A DNA stretch of 64,000 bases from Nocardia sputorum (GTDB lineage Bacteria; Actinomycetota; Actinomycetes; Mycobacteriales; Mycobacteriaceae): contig NZ_AP026978.1 of NCBI RefSeq assembly GCF_027924405.1, forward strand, positions 2,604,001-2,668,000, given 5' to 3'. A model generated the notes under the pieces. That model saw only the letters and a program-made list of their open reading frames with translations. It made no database searches and was not told the origin of the DNA. The number at the start of each line of letters is the position of its first letter. The stretch's first letter is position 1. Made by a program: the position numbers and the translations under genes. Below are positions 46,345-55,769 of the stretch, piece after piece.

Positions 46345-46367
46345 GATTATTCAAATAATCGAATTAT
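46345..46367. promoter_or_regulatory. Overlapping palindromic operator between tetR and the M14 gene
   Basis: GATTATT-CA-AATAATC (46345-46360) is a perfect inverted repeat, and ATAAT-CGA-ATTAT (46355-46367) a second one overlapping it. The AT-rich core stands out in a GC-rich genome and sits where both promoters must lie: the natural binding site of the adjacent TetR protein. Confidence 0.75.
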
Positions 46368-46382
46368 CGAAATGAGCTGCGC

Positions 46383-47828
46383 ATGACCGAGATGGATCGT
46401 CGAACTCTGCTGGGCCTGGCCGCCGTGGCCTGCACCACCCTGACCGTCGGATGCGGCCGCGAAGACACACCTGACGCGACGGACGAGGTCGCCCGGATCG
46501 TCGGCCCGGTCGAGCCGCTGGACGCGTTCCCCACCGTGGACGAACTGAACGCCGAGATCGACCGCGTGGCGGCCGCCGCGCCGGATCGATTGCGGGTCAT
46601 CGAGATCGGTCGCTCGCGCGCCGGCGATCCGATCCGTGCGGTGCAGGTGGGTACGGGCGAGCGGAACATCCTGGTGTTCGGCAGTCCGCACGCCAACGAG
46701 CCCATCGGCATGGCCACCATCGCGCACCTGGTCGGCAGACTCTCCGCCGATGAAACGCTCTCGGCTGGTGCCACTTGGCATTTCGTGCTGTGCATCGATC
46801 CCGACGGCACCCGACTGAACGAGGGTTGGTTCGCAGGTCCGCGCACCCGCACCGACGTCGCGCGCCACTTCTATCGGCCGACGGTCACCGAGCAGCCGGA
46901 GTGGGCCTTCCCGATCACCTGGCGCGGCACTCCGGTCGGCACGCCGATGCCGGAGACTCGCGCCCTGATGACACTGATCGACCGCACCCGCCCGGCGTTC
47001 ATCGCCTCGCTGCACAACGCGGACTTCGGCGGTGGTTTCTTCTACACCTCCGGCGGCGACCAGTCCTACTGGTCGGCGCTGACCGACTCGCTCACCGCGG
47101 CCGACGTGCCGATCCACACCGGTGCACCGGACGCACCCGGAGGGCGGGCCTGGGCCCCCGGCGTTTTCGAGGTCCCCACCTTCGACCAGATGGCCACCGC
47201 GCTGACCGAGGCGGGCGTGGATCCGGTGGCGGCGCTCGGCGGCGGTGGCTCGCGGGACTACGCCGCGCCCTACGGCACCGCCGTGCTGGTGTGCGAGTTG
47301 CCGCTGTGGGTGGATCCCCGGATCGCAGACGAGACACCGAGCGCGCGCCCCCGCGGCGACGTCTTCGCCGCCACCGCAACGGCTTACCGCGAGCTCGCCG
47401 CCACCGTCCGCGAGTCGCTCGACCGAGTAGCTGATCGACTCGACGGCAGTACCGCGCTGGAGCGCTCAGTGCGCGCGACGCTGGCGGATCTGCCCGACAT
47501 GGCGGCGGAGAAGGAGGCAGCGACCGAACCCGACCGTCCGGCGACGCTCGGCGAGATCTTCGTCGAGGACTACGTCTGGCTCGGCATGTTCCGACTTCGC
47601 ATGGGCGGCATGATGTGCCGCGTGCTCGACGACCTCGCCACGCGTCGGCCGGACGACGCGCAGGTGGCGGCCGAGCGCGAGCGCTTCGGGGCGATCTTCG
47701 ATGGATGGAGCGGCGAGATCGAGCGCCACGCGCCAGGACAGCCGGTGCCTCTGGAGCGACTGGTCGAGATCCAAGCGCGGGCCATCGTCACCGCGGCACT
47801 ACGGTCGCAAGCGGGGCAGCCGATCTGA
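46383..47828 (+). CDS. M14 family zinc carboxypeptidase-like lipoprotein
   Basis: A 481-residue exported protein. A twin-arginine-like signal (MDRRTLLGLAAVACTTLTVG) ends in the lipobox TVGC, so it is anchored to the membrane by a lipidated Cys. The M14 zinc site is visible: HxxE in FGSPHANEPIG, the third ligand His in ASLHNADFGG, substrate-contacting residues in DPDGTRLNEGWF, and the general-base Glu in LVCELPLWVD. It probably trims C-terminal residues from cell-wall peptides or proteins. ATG 46383 is three codons before ATG 46392; either gives a complete signal. Likely controlled by the divergent TetR. Confidence 0.88.
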   Translation: MTEMDRRTLLGLAAVACTTLTVGCGREDTPDATDEVARIVGPVEPLDAFPTVDELNAEIDRVAAAAPDRLRVIEIGRSRAGDPIRAVQVGTGERNILVFGSPHANEPIGMATIAHLVGRLSADETLSAGATWHFVLCIDPDGTRLNEGWFAGPRTRTDVARHFYRPTVTEQPEWAFPITWRGTPVGTPMPETRALMTLIDRTRPAFIASLHNADFGGGFFYTSGGDQSYWSALTDSLTAADVPIHTGAPDAPGGRAWAPGVFEVPTFDQMATALTEAGVDPVAALGGGGSRDYAAPYGTAVLVCELPLWVDPRIADETPSARPRGDVFAATATAYRELAATVRESLDRVADRLDGSTALERSVRATLADLPDMAAEKEAATEPDRPATLGEIFVEDYVWLGMFRLRMGGMMCRVLDDLATRRPDDAQVAAERERFGAIFDGWSGEIERHAPGQPVPLERLVEIQARAIVTAALRSQAGQPI

Positions 47829-48220
47829 ACGCGGCAGGCGGTGACGCCCGGGACAACACTTTCGTGACGAAGGTGGGACGCAGCATGTTGCTTCGGTCGG
47901 CCTGTCTGGCCCGTTGCTGATGTGAACCATGTCGGCGAATACAAGAATTCATGCGGCACGAACGCCATCTCGGTCGGCCTGTGCGGTCGGTCTGTTGACG
48001 AGGCGCTGATCAGCAGTGGGCCGGTTCGGCCGGAGCAGGACGGCGTCGGTGGCGTCGAAACCGCATGGTGTGCGACAGAACGGGCGCGGAGAGGCGGACG
48101 CGGCGAACGAAAGTGGGGATTTCCCTACTGCCCGTGCCTGCAACTGTGAGTCAAGACTCGGCTTCCACCGAATCTCGACATCGGCCGGGCACCCGCCCGG
48201 CTCGAGGACAGGCAGTAACG
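47829..48220 (+). other. Intergenic region, no gene recognised
   Basis: A 392-bp stretch before the flavoenzyme operon. Open frames on both strands lack domains. It should contain the operon's promoter; no clear palindrome or -35/-10 pair is visible. Confidence 0.4.
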
Positions 48221-49663
48221 ATGAGCGTTCACCGTGTCGAAACAGGCAGCTCCGCTGATCGACGAAATTCTCCCCAGGACATTCGATCACAGGATTTGGG
48301 GGCCCATCGAGCACGAGAGATCCGGGGTACGTGCCATCCGCTCGATACCGACGAAGTCCAACGGCTGGTGCTGCGGGCAGCGCGAGAGGGGGCACCGGTC
48401 TACTCGTTGAGCACCGGTCGGAACTGGGGCATGGGCTCACGTCATCCGGTGTTCGACGGCTGCACCATCCTGGATCTCAGCCGGATGACCACCATCCGGA
48501 CTGCAGACCTGGACCGGGGCTACGCCGTGGTCGAACCGGGGGTAACCCAACGGCAGCTCGTGGAGTTGCTCGACGGTACACCGTGGATGCTGAACGTGAC
48601 CTCGGGCTGTGCCGATGCCAGCCTCGTCGGCAACACGATCGAACGCGGCGACGGCACAATCCGGGCGCGGGTCGAGGACCTTTTGGGACTGGAAGTCGTG
48701 CTCGGCACCGGTGAGATCATGACCACCGGCGGTCTCGACCGTCACGGCGGCTGGTCCGGCACCGTAGCGGGACCCGACCTGACTCGGGCTTTCCTGCAAA
48801 GCAACCTGGGCGTGGTCACCGCGATGGCGATCGGTTTCGTTCCGCGCCCCGAGGCGGTCACCCTTGTCAACGCGACCTACGCCAAGACCGCTCTCGCGGA
48901 GGTCGTCGACACCGTGGTCCGGGTCGGCCGGACACGGGTGGCCACGCACGGCATGCTGCGGCTCAAAGAGCTCTTCGTGGTGCCCGCGGCGGGCCGCGCG
49001 GCAATTGCCGATACCGCCGACCCCGACCTCTTCACCGTCCAGGTACCCCTGCTCGGGTCTCGCGAGGCCGTCTGGATCGCCGAGAACGACATGCGCGACA
49101 CGCTCGGCCGAGTGGACGGGCTCGTGTCGTACCGTTCCCTGGACACTGCGACCACGCCGATCACCGACCCGCTGTACCCGCGTACTTTGTTCGCCCGTGG
49201 GATCGCGTCCTGCCTGCACCTGCGGCAGTCCCTCGGAATCGACGAGTGCGCTCGGGCCGACGAGGCGCGGATCGGCTGGCTGACGTTCCTGCCAGTGGTT
49301 CCGCTCCAGCAGCATGCGTTGTGCAAGGCGGTCGAGCTCTTCGGGCTCGAGGCGGAACGCCACGGCGTCGCAGGCATGCTCGAGTTCAACGTGATCTCAC
49401 CGCACACCACGAACATGGTTGCGCAAATCCCGTTCGTGCGGGAGCCAGAAGCGATGGAGCGGGCACACGCGCTCCGCCACGCGGTTCGCCGTGTGTTCCT
49501 GGAAGCGGGTTTCCCGCCCTACCGCTCCAACATCGACCAGATGCCATGGGAACTCGTCGATCGGTCGGGCACCTACCGAGATGTACCGCTCGAGGGACTC
49601 AAACGGCTCTTCGATCCCGCCGACATCATCTCGCCCGGCCGATACCTCGTGGTGAACCGATGA
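48221..49663 (+). CDS. FAD-linked oxidase, vanillyl-alcohol-oxidase type
   Basis: A 480-residue flavoenzyme of the FAD_binding_4 (VAO/PCMH) fold. The pattern HPLDTDEVQRLVLRAAREGA, VYSLSTGRNWGMGSRHPVFD, then YAVVEPGVTQRQLVELL and NVTSGCADASLVGNTIERG is the FAD-binding part, closest to p-cresol-methylhydroxylase-like and natural-product tailoring oxidases with STGRNWG. The C-terminal cap ends with FDPADIISPGRYLV, the usual closing motif. The substrate is unknown, probably a phenol, alcohol or amine. ATG 48221 follows a weak GAGG; the upstream frame is not conserved. It overlaps the next gene by ATGA, so the two enzymes are co-translated and probably act in sequence. Confidence 0.88.
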   Translation: MSVHRVETGSSADRRNSPQDIRSQDLGAHRAREIRGTCHPLDTDEVQRLVLRAAREGAPVYSLSTGRNWGMGSRHPVFDGCTILDLSRMTTIRTADLDRGYAVVEPGVTQRQLVELLDGTPWMLNVTSGCADASLVGNTIERGDGTIRARVEDLLGLEVVLGTGEIMTTGGLDRHGGWSGTVAGPDLTRAFLQSNLGVVTAMAIGFVPRPEAVTLVNATYAKTALAEVVDTVVRVGRTRVATHGMLRLKELFVVPAAGRAAIADTADPDLFTVQVPLLGSREAVWIAENDMRDTLGRVDGLVSYRSLDTATTPITDPLYPRTLFARGIASCLHLRQSLGIDECARADEARIGWLTFLPVVPLQQHALCKAVELFGLEAERHGVAGMLEFNVISPHTTNMVAQIPFVREPEAMERAHALRHAVRRVFLEAGFPPYRSNIDQMPWELVDRSGTYRDVPLEGLKRLFDPADIISPGRYLVVNR

Positions 49664-50796
49664 GCGCCACAAGGACGGCGCAAGCCACCGTGGACTTCGA
49701 CTGTGTCATTCTGGGCGCTGGGATCGGCGGTGCCATGCTGGCCTTGCTGCTGGGACGCCAGGGCCGCCGGGTGCTGGTGGTCGACCCCGGACCCGGTGTG
49801 GCCACGCGCGGTGCGGAGATCCTCAAGCCCCGCGGCATCCGTGTGCTCGCCGAGCAGGGCTTGCTCGACACGCTGGCGAGTCGAGGCGCCTTGAAAAGGC
49901 ACGTCATCGACTACCACCACGACGGTGAGTTGCTCTTCTCCTACGATTTCGCCGAGCACACCCAGCTCGGTCACTTCTTGATCGCCCCCTACAGCGAGAT
50001 CGTGGGGACGATCGTTGCGGCATGCGCCGATCTGTCGCACGTGCACGTCCGATTCGGTTGTCGGATGGTCGATTTCGGGGTCGCTGATGCCCTGCTCACC
50101 AGCTGCACGCTGGACGACGGCACCGAGGTGCGGACTCGGGTGCTGGTGGATTCCGGTGGATCCGGCGCAGGGCTGCGTGAGTTCGTCGGCTCTGAACGGG
50201 ATGACAACCGTTATCCCCACGCCCTGCGAATGAGCACGATTCCGATCACGGACAGCGTCGCCACGCGCAACCGGCTCTACTTCGATTCCCGCGGCTGGTT
50301 TGCCTACTTCTACCCAGTGAGTGCCGAGATGGCCAGGGTGTTCGTCGGAGTACCCCGGGAACTGGAGGAGCCGGTGTTCGACGAACACAGGATCGATCTG
50401 AAACGGCGGCTCAGTACCTTCGTCACCCAGAGCGACGACGCCCTCGCGCGGCTGGACGAGGACCGGTTCACGCCCGCCCCCGTGGCGGTTTTCACCAGCA
50501 AGCCCTACCATCGCGACAACGTCATTCTCCTGGGCAGCGTGGTGTTCTCTCCCCATCCGATGACCGGCCAGGGAATGAGCTACACCTTGGAAGACGCGAC
50601 AGTGCTGGCGGAGATCCTGGCCCGGGCCTACGACGGCCGCGGCCGCCTGGAGCCGCTGCTCCAGCAACAGTACGAGATCCGCCGCTCTGGGCACAACGAC
50701 CTGGTGGCGTACGGGGACGCTCTCGCTCGCTCCTACCATGACCGCGCCGCCTACCTGTCCGCCTTCCACGCCTTCCGGCACGGTGGAGACGGATGA
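49660..50796 (+). CDS. Class A flavoprotein monooxygenase-like protein
   Basis: A 378-residue FAD-dependent enzyme of the p-hydroxybenzoate hydroxylase fold. The dinucleotide motif VILGAGIGGAMLALLLGRQG is followed by VLVVDPGPGVATRGAEILKP, a VDSGGSGAGLREFVG segment in place of the usual DG motif, and LLGSVVFSPHPMTGQGMSYT with LEDATVLAE near the end. In most relatives that last segment is GD..H..P..GQG; here the Asp and His read Ser, which may change FAD handling or catalysis. The 4-bp overlap with the VAO-type oxidase suggests a two-step modification of one substrate. Confidence 0.87.
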   Translation: MSATRTAQATVDFDCVILGAGIGGAMLALLLGRQGRRVLVVDPGPGVATRGAEILKPRGIRVLAEQGLLDTLASRGALKRHVIDYHHDGELLFSYDFAEHTQLGHFLIAPYSEIVGTIVAACADLSHVHVRFGCRMVDFGVADALLTSCTLDDGTEVRTRVLVDSGGSGAGLREFVGSERDDNRYPHALRMSTIPITDSVATRNRLYFDSRGWFAYFYPVSAEMARVFVGVPRELEEPVFDEHRIDLKRRLSTFVTQSDDALARLDEDRFTPAPVAVFTSKPYHRDNVILLGSVVFSPHPMTGQGMSYTLEDATVLAEILARAYDGRGRLEPLLQQQYEIRRSGHNDLVAYGDALARSYHDRAAYLSAFHAFRHGGDG

Positions 50797-50845
50797 CGAG
50801 TGATCCATCGCATCGTCGCAGCGACCTGCCGTCAACGCTGTCGGG

Positions 50846-53824
50846 TCATTCGGCCGCGCGAGACGCGCTGTTCCGGTCACGGGCGGGCGGGGTTCGGTGG
50901 TGGTCTTGCTGAGCCGCGACCAGGGCGGCGAGTTCGGTTCGGGAGGAGACGCCCAGCTTGGCGAACAGGCGCGAGAGATGGGCTTCGATGGTCTTCTCGC
51001 TGACGTAGAGATCTTCCGAGATCTGGCGGTTGGTTCTCCCCAGGACGATGCGGTTGACGATCTCGGTCTGCCGCTCGGTGAGATCGCCGAATCCGATGTG
51101 GGTCGCACGAGATCGGCTTCGGTGGCCGGACGTGTGTCGCTCGCCCACCCGGCGCAGCGCCAGGCGCGCTTGCTCGGCCAGACGTGCGGCGTTCCGGCTG
51201 TCGAAGATCATGAGCGCGCTGTCGAACTCGCGTCTGGCGGCGGGCTTCGCGCCCAGTTCGGCCAGGGCATGACCGAGCAACAGGCGCGCCCGGGCGACTT
51301 CGAGCGAGCACCCGCTTCGTTGGTACTCGGCGACCGCTTGCTCGGCATGGTCGGCGGCAGCACGGATCTCGCCTCGCGCGAGCAGTACGCGGGCGCGGGT
51401 GCTGCGAGTGTGGCCGATTCGCATAGGCAGAAACGGCGACGCATCGGCGATGATCTCGATCCGACGAGTCGCGTGCTCCGCGGCGTCGATCCGACCGAGT
51501 GCCAGTTCGGCCTCGACGAGATACGGATGGAATTGCGGGATCAACGACGGGTAGATCTCGAATTGGCCCCCCGCGCCGAGGATCAGCCGACGGCCACGTC
51601 GATACCGTCCCGCCTGGATCAGCGCCATGCCGTATATCAGCGGGGGGTAGTAGGAGTATCGCCCTCTGGGCAATTGCTCGGTGATACGGACCGCGCCCGC
51701 ACCGGCAGTGAACGCTTGGTCCGTGTGGCCCAGCAGGGACAAGATCCAGCAGCGCGTCGACTCGGCCATCGCCACCATCGGTGGGTTGTCGAGCATCAGC
51801 GCTACCTCGACGGCCTCGTCGGCCACCGCGAGCCCGCGCTCGAGCTGCCCCTGCATCAGCAGAGCCAATCCCTGCAAATGCAGGAAGTCGACCAGACGTC
51901 TGCCATGTCCGGTGCTGCGGCAGAGCCGGATTCCCCGAGTCGTGTACTCGACGGTCATCGCGAACCGCTCCAGGGAGATCGCGGAGATCACCACATCGAC
52001 CAGTCCGTCGATCAACGCGAGGGGTATTTCCGCGTCGGTGAGCGTGTCGAGGGTGCGCACGGCTTCGTCGAGGTCGCGGCCCGCTTCCCGTAGCGTGTCG
52101 CCGAGTTGCGTCGTCTTCAGGAACGCGCTTGCCGCGGTACCCAGGAAGTCCATGCGGCGGTCGCCTTGCGCGCGCGCTGATCGCCGCACCTTCGCCGAGA
52201 CGGCCACAGCCTGTGCCCAGTCCCGCAGCGCCAGGTGGGTTTTGGCGAGTTCGAGTTCGAGCGCGGCGGCCGCCACACCGTCGGGTCGGACGAGCGTGAG
52301 CGCTGTCGTCAACAGACGCCGACCCTCGACGGCGTTGCCGAGCCCCTGTTCGATCACGGCGAGCATGGCCATCAGGCGAGCGCGTTCGCCGGGTTCGGCG
52401 GGCGCGGTCAGTGCCAGAGTCCGGTTCAGCACTTCTCGGCTCTCCCGGAGCCGACCGCAGGCATTCAAGACCTCGGCCAGCGACATGGACAGGGCGAGTC
52501 GGCGATCGGCGGATTCCTCGTTCGGCAGCAGACGCAAGGCGGCCCGGAACCACCGGGCCGCGGCGACGGGGGCTCCTTGCGAGGCAGCTGTCCCCGCGTC
52601 GACCAGGACCGCGATGGCCTCCTCGTCTCCTGGCTCGCCACAGTGTTCGAGGTGGTGCGCTCGGATCGACAGGGTGGTGCTGCGGTTCGCGAGTGCCTTC
52701 GCTGCCCGCTTGTGCGCATTTCTGCGCCAGCCATATCCACTTCGTTCGTAGACTGCGCGGCGAATCAAGGGGTGGCGGAAGGTCAGGCGCCCGGGGGTTT
52801 CCGTTTCGCAGATCAATCCACTCGCGACCAGCTCGTCCACTGTCTGCCATATTTCGGTTTCGACCAGTTCGGCGATATCGCTCGCCAGCTCGAGATCGAA
52901 TGGTTCGCCTGCTACCGCCGCGGCTTGCAGCAGGTTGCGCGCATGCATGGACAGTGCCTGTATTTCCTGCTCCAGGACATCATGAACGATCGTGGGGATA
53001 TGGTACGAATCACCGGTGCTGGTCCGATGCCCGCCGAGAAGCCCGTCGAGGCGAATTCGCGCACGTGAAACTTCCTGTAAATAGAATGGATTACCACCAC
53101 ATTCGTGATAGAAGTCGGAAAGGTCGGCCGTGTCGACTCGGTCCGACAGCAGTTCGGCGGCTTCGGCAATCGACAACGGACCGAGTTCGACTGATGACAT
53201 GGTGTTGTCGTACACGGCTCGAGCCAGCGCGTTCGTATGTGCGGTGGGGAGTTGCCGGGAGCGGTGGGCCAGCATCAACGCACACCGGGGCACGGGGTTC
53301 CGCAGTAGGTGTGCGATCACCTCGAGTGAGGCGTGGTCGACCCAGTGGACGTCGTCGAGAATCAACAACAGTGGGCGCCGAGCCGCCAGCCGTTGGAGTG
53401 CCACCCGTACACTGCGGTGACAGCGGTGCCGGTCTATTCGGGTGGATCGTGCCGGTGCCCGGCCCCACCGGTGCAGCGATGGGAGAATTCGACTCAGCTC
53501 CGACAGGCATTCCTCGCCGAGCGCCTTCAGGCTGGTTCGGGACAGTGATCCGAGCGGTTCGTCGAATGCGTCGATCACGACGGCGTAGGGAAATTCTCGC
53601 TCCAGTTCGGTGCCTCGCCCCTCCAGCACCTGGAAACCCTGGGCGAGTGCTTCCGTGCGGATCTCCTGGAGTAGGCGAGTCTTGCCGATACCCGGCTCTC
53701 CGGTAACGGCGATCGCGGATGCTCGTCCTTTCCGCGCGGCAGCGAGGGCCCGGGTCAGCTCGCGCATCTCCGCGACCCGTCCGACCAGCGGCCGGGCCAC
53801 TTCGCCCGCCGAGACCCCTGACAC
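50846..53824 (-). CDS. LAL-type LuxR family regulator with AAA ATPase domain
   Basis: A 992-residue regulator. The N-terminal ATPase has LVGRVAEMRELTRALAAARK, Walker A in AIAVTGEPGIGKTRLLQEI, and Walker B in PLLLILDDVHWVDHASLEVI. A long helical (TPR/MalT-like) middle follows, and the C-terminal HTH is LTERQTEIVNRIVLGRTNRQ with ISEDLYVSEKTIEAHLSRLF. LAL proteins activate pathway genes in antibiotic clusters. GTG 53824 has GGAGG four bases upstream and starts just before the conserved domain; the ~108 residues available upstream look non-coding. It is convergent with the flavoenzyme operon, which it may control. Confidence 0.9.
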   Translation of the reverse strand: MSGVSAGEVARPLVGRVAEMRELTRALAAARKGRASAIAVTGEPGIGKTRLLQEIRTEALAQGFQVLEGRGTELEREFPYAVVIDAFDEPLGSLSRTSLKALGEECLSELSRILPSLHRWGRAPARSTRIDRHRCHRSVRVALQRLAARRPLLLILDDVHWVDHASLEVIAHLLRNPVPRCALMLAHRSRQLPTAHTNALARAVYDNTMSSVELGPLSIAEAAELLSDRVDTADLSDFYHECGGNPFYLQEVSRARIRLDGLLGGHRTSTGDSYHIPTIVHDVLEQEIQALSMHARNLLQAAAVAGEPFDLELASDIAELVETEIWQTVDELVASGLICETETPGRLTFRHPLIRRAVYERSGYGWRRNAHKRAAKALANRSTTLSIRAHHLEHCGEPGDEEAIAVLVDAGTAASQGAPVAAARWFRAALRLLPNEESADRRLALSMSLAEVLNACGRLRESREVLNRTLALTAPAEPGERARLMAMLAVIEQGLGNAVEGRRLLTTALTLVRPDGVAAAALELELAKTHLALRDWAQAVAVSAKVRRSARAQGDRRMDFLGTAASAFLKTTQLGDTLREAGRDLDEAVRTLDTLTDAEIPLALIDGLVDVVISAISLERFAMTVEYTTRGIRLCRSTGHGRRLVDFLHLQGLALLMQGQLERGLAVADEAVEVALMLDNPPMVAMAESTRCWILSLLGHTDQAFTAGAGAVRITEQLPRGRYSYYPPLIYGMALIQAGRYRRGRRLILGAGGQFEIYPSLIPQFHPYLVEAELALGRIDAAEHATRRIEIIADASPFLPMRIGHTRSTRARVLLARGEIRAAADHAEQAVAEYQRSGCSLEVARARLLLGHALAELGAKPAARREFDSALMIFDSRNAARLAEQARLALRRVGERHTSGHRSRSRATHIGFGDLTERQTEIVNRIVLGRTNRQISEDLYVSEKTIEAHLSRLFAKLGVSSRTELAALVAAQQDHHRTPPARDRNSASRAAE

Positions 53825-54511
53825 GTCACCTCCAGGCACAGAACGCCGGGATTCGCGGGGTATTTGCGAAATCTCCGGGCTGCATACTAGCCAGCTTCGG
53901 CATCGGTGTCTTGCCGATCGCGTCCTTCGTCGCCGCGACCACCATCTCACCGCGGTCGACGCGGTCACCACCACCTCGCCGTGCCTCGTCCGGCGCCATC
54001 GCTGTCGGTGTCGTATGTCGAGCGATTCGGTCGGCGCCCTGGTCTGTCGTCGTCCCGGAATAGCGGTAATGGGGCTGGCGGCCTGCAGCGTGTAATCGGG
54101 TTGAGGTGACGACAGGTTGGGGCTGCACATGATTACAGGCGAGATCACCAGTATCTCGATGCCGAGAAAGGCGCGCCCCGACCGGCCGCTCGACCCGCCG
54201 TCCTCGGGCGGCGGTCGATGTCACGCTAAGCGGACAGGGCGAATCCTGTTGTTGTGCCGGTGAATTCATGTCGGCCGCGATTGACGATGGCGGCCCCGGC
54301 TACGCTCGGTGTGTTGCCCCGGGTGGAGTTGAAGCGATTCTGCCGTTAGGGAACGTGATGCCTCGAACTCCGTGGGTGACGAGACAAGGAATCGGCCAGG
54401 TCGGAGCGCGGGTTCGGTAAAGATCATCCGCGCAGGGTGAGTCGACGCGTGGCCTGCAATTGCGAGCCTTGATGCGGCAAGACGAAACGCATCTGCGCAA
54501 GGAGGATCTCC
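53825..54511 (+). other. 687-bp intergenic region, no gene recognised
   Basis: Upstream of both the LAL gene and the small gene at 54512, so it must hold two divergent promoters. Frames in it give Arg/Pro/Ser-rich strings. No repeat or clear operator was seen. Confidence 0.4.
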
Positions 54512-54856
54512 ATGACCGACACGACCAAGATGCAGACCGAGAAGGAGACCAAGCCGTCGTCTGCCAGGGCCCAGAAGGCTGATGGGCGCAGCTGGTCGGG
54601 CTGGTACAAGCTGTACAACGACACCGACTACCACGTCTCGATCGTCCGTCGGAACGACGACTGGACGGTTATGGAACAGTTCGTGTTGGCCCCCGGCGCC
54701 ACCAGCGCCCAGTACGAGGACGCGGCCGTCGTGCGCCTTCGGTGGGCCGAGTCCGGCGCGGCGACGATGATCACCTGGGATCCGGACATGTCCATCCACT
54801 ACAACGCCGGTGGCACCATGACCCCGAACCAAGTGAACAACGTGAGTTCCCTCTAG
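54512..54856 (+). CDS. Small beta-rich protein of unknown function
   Basis: A 114-residue protein. The first ~25 residues are polar and probably disordered (MTDTTKMQTEKETKPSSARA); the rest alternates hydrophobic and polar residues with many aromatics (WSGWYKLYNDTDYHVSIVRR, DDWTVMEQFVLAPGATSAQY, MITWDPDMSIHYNAGG), as in a compact beta sandwich. There is no signal peptide, membrane helix or Cys. ATG 54512 has AAGGAGG at a perfect distance, and an 18-bp perfect terminator hairpin begins 13 bp after the stop. This is a strong monocistronic gene, likely well expressed. I recognise no family. Confidence 0.8.
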   Translation: MTDTTKMQTEKETKPSSARAQKADGRSWSGWYKLYNDTDYHVSIVRRNDDWTVMEQFVLAPGATSAQYEDAAVVRLRWAESGAATMITWDPDMSIHYNAGGTMTPNQVNNVSSL

Positions 54857-54868
54857 GCAGAGGGCTTG

Positions 54869-54919
54869 AATCGATGTGGCACAGCACCGGCTTGGCGCGT
54901 GCTGTGCCACATCGATTTT
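54869..54919 (+). terminator. Very strong intrinsic terminator
   Basis: Perfect 18-bp arms AATCGATGTGGCACAGCA / TGCTGTGCCACATCGATT with a 13-base loop, closed by TT. It follows the small gene at 54512 and is one of the best-formed terminators in the window. Confidence 0.9.
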
Positions 54920-54951
54920 GTGAGGCCAACACGGCGAACGACGCCGGCGCC

Positions 54952-55151
54952 GTGGCTGAGGACTACTTCTGGTCAATTCCCACCGACGAGCTGTACGGCA
55001 ATTACGACCAGCCGAAAAGTCTGACGCTCGGTCAAGTTTCCGATTCCTGGCGGTGCGGGATCTGCTCGCCGGTGACGAGCACGCGCCGGGATACCACCTC
55101 GTGTGGCTCGCCGACGTTCTACGGGCCGTCGGCCATACCTATCCCGGATAG
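54952..55151 (+). pseudogene. Small gene broken by a one-base deletion
   Basis: GTG 54952 opens with AEDYFWSIPTDELYGNYDQP, then KSLTLGQVSDS; after that the frame breaks at about 55046 and the neighbouring frame continues as LAVRDLLAGDEHAPG, then YHLVWLADVLRAVGHTYPG and a stop at 55151. Restoring one C in the TTCCTGG stretch joins the two into one ~66-residue protein of the kind seen as small hypothetical proteins in nocardiae. I do not know a function. It may be a true frameshift or a sequence error. Confidence 0.65.
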
Positions 55152-55769
55152 TCGGCACGTGTAGGAACGATGTCCGTCCGCCCCTGACAGCCGCCCCGCC
55201 GAGGCACATCACCCTGATAGGGCATGGTTGCGGGGCGTGTGGTGGGGTCGAGTGGGATGAATTGCTCGATGGATCCCCAGTCTCTGTCCCCGGGGTATCG
55301 GCTCCGCGCCGGCAGGCAGCGACACCGCAGGGTTCAGCCCGAACGGCGTGGCGCGGTACTCACCTTCGACGAGGTCGAGTCCACCACCGGCCGAGCCGAT
55401 CGGTCACCGGCAGCACTCCCGTGCTCATTCTTCCGGCGCGATCGCCCGCGCACGACCTGTAGGGCGAGGGGGGTTCACCTGTCGGGCTGTTCGCTCGAGG
55501 AGCGGGCGCCGAGGCCGGCGCGGTCGGTGGCGCGGGCGCGGCCGCGGGGAACGGGAGGGTGATGGGGTCGCCGGGGCGGTGGGCCTCGATGAGTGCGAAG
55601 TGTGGTGTGAGGCCGGTGATGCGGGCTTGGCTGTCGGGGGTGCCCAGCGCCTGCATCACCGAGGACGGCGGGTATCGGCGATGCCAGATGTGCGCGCGCA
55701 TCGCCGCGACCCACGCAGCCTCGCCACGCGGTGAGCCCCAGGTCGCGTGGTTCGTCCTGGTCTGGCAGC
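55152..55769 (-). other. 618-bp region with one doubtful minus-strand frame
   Basis: Mostly without recognisable genes. On the minus strand, 55360-55701 reads MRAHIWHRRYPPSSVMQALG, then ITGLTPHFALIEAHRPGDPI and a Pro/Ala-rich tail, which looks partly protein-like but has no good ribosome site and no known family. A similar string (HRRYPSASV) recurs near 60125 on the same strand. Confidence 0.35.
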
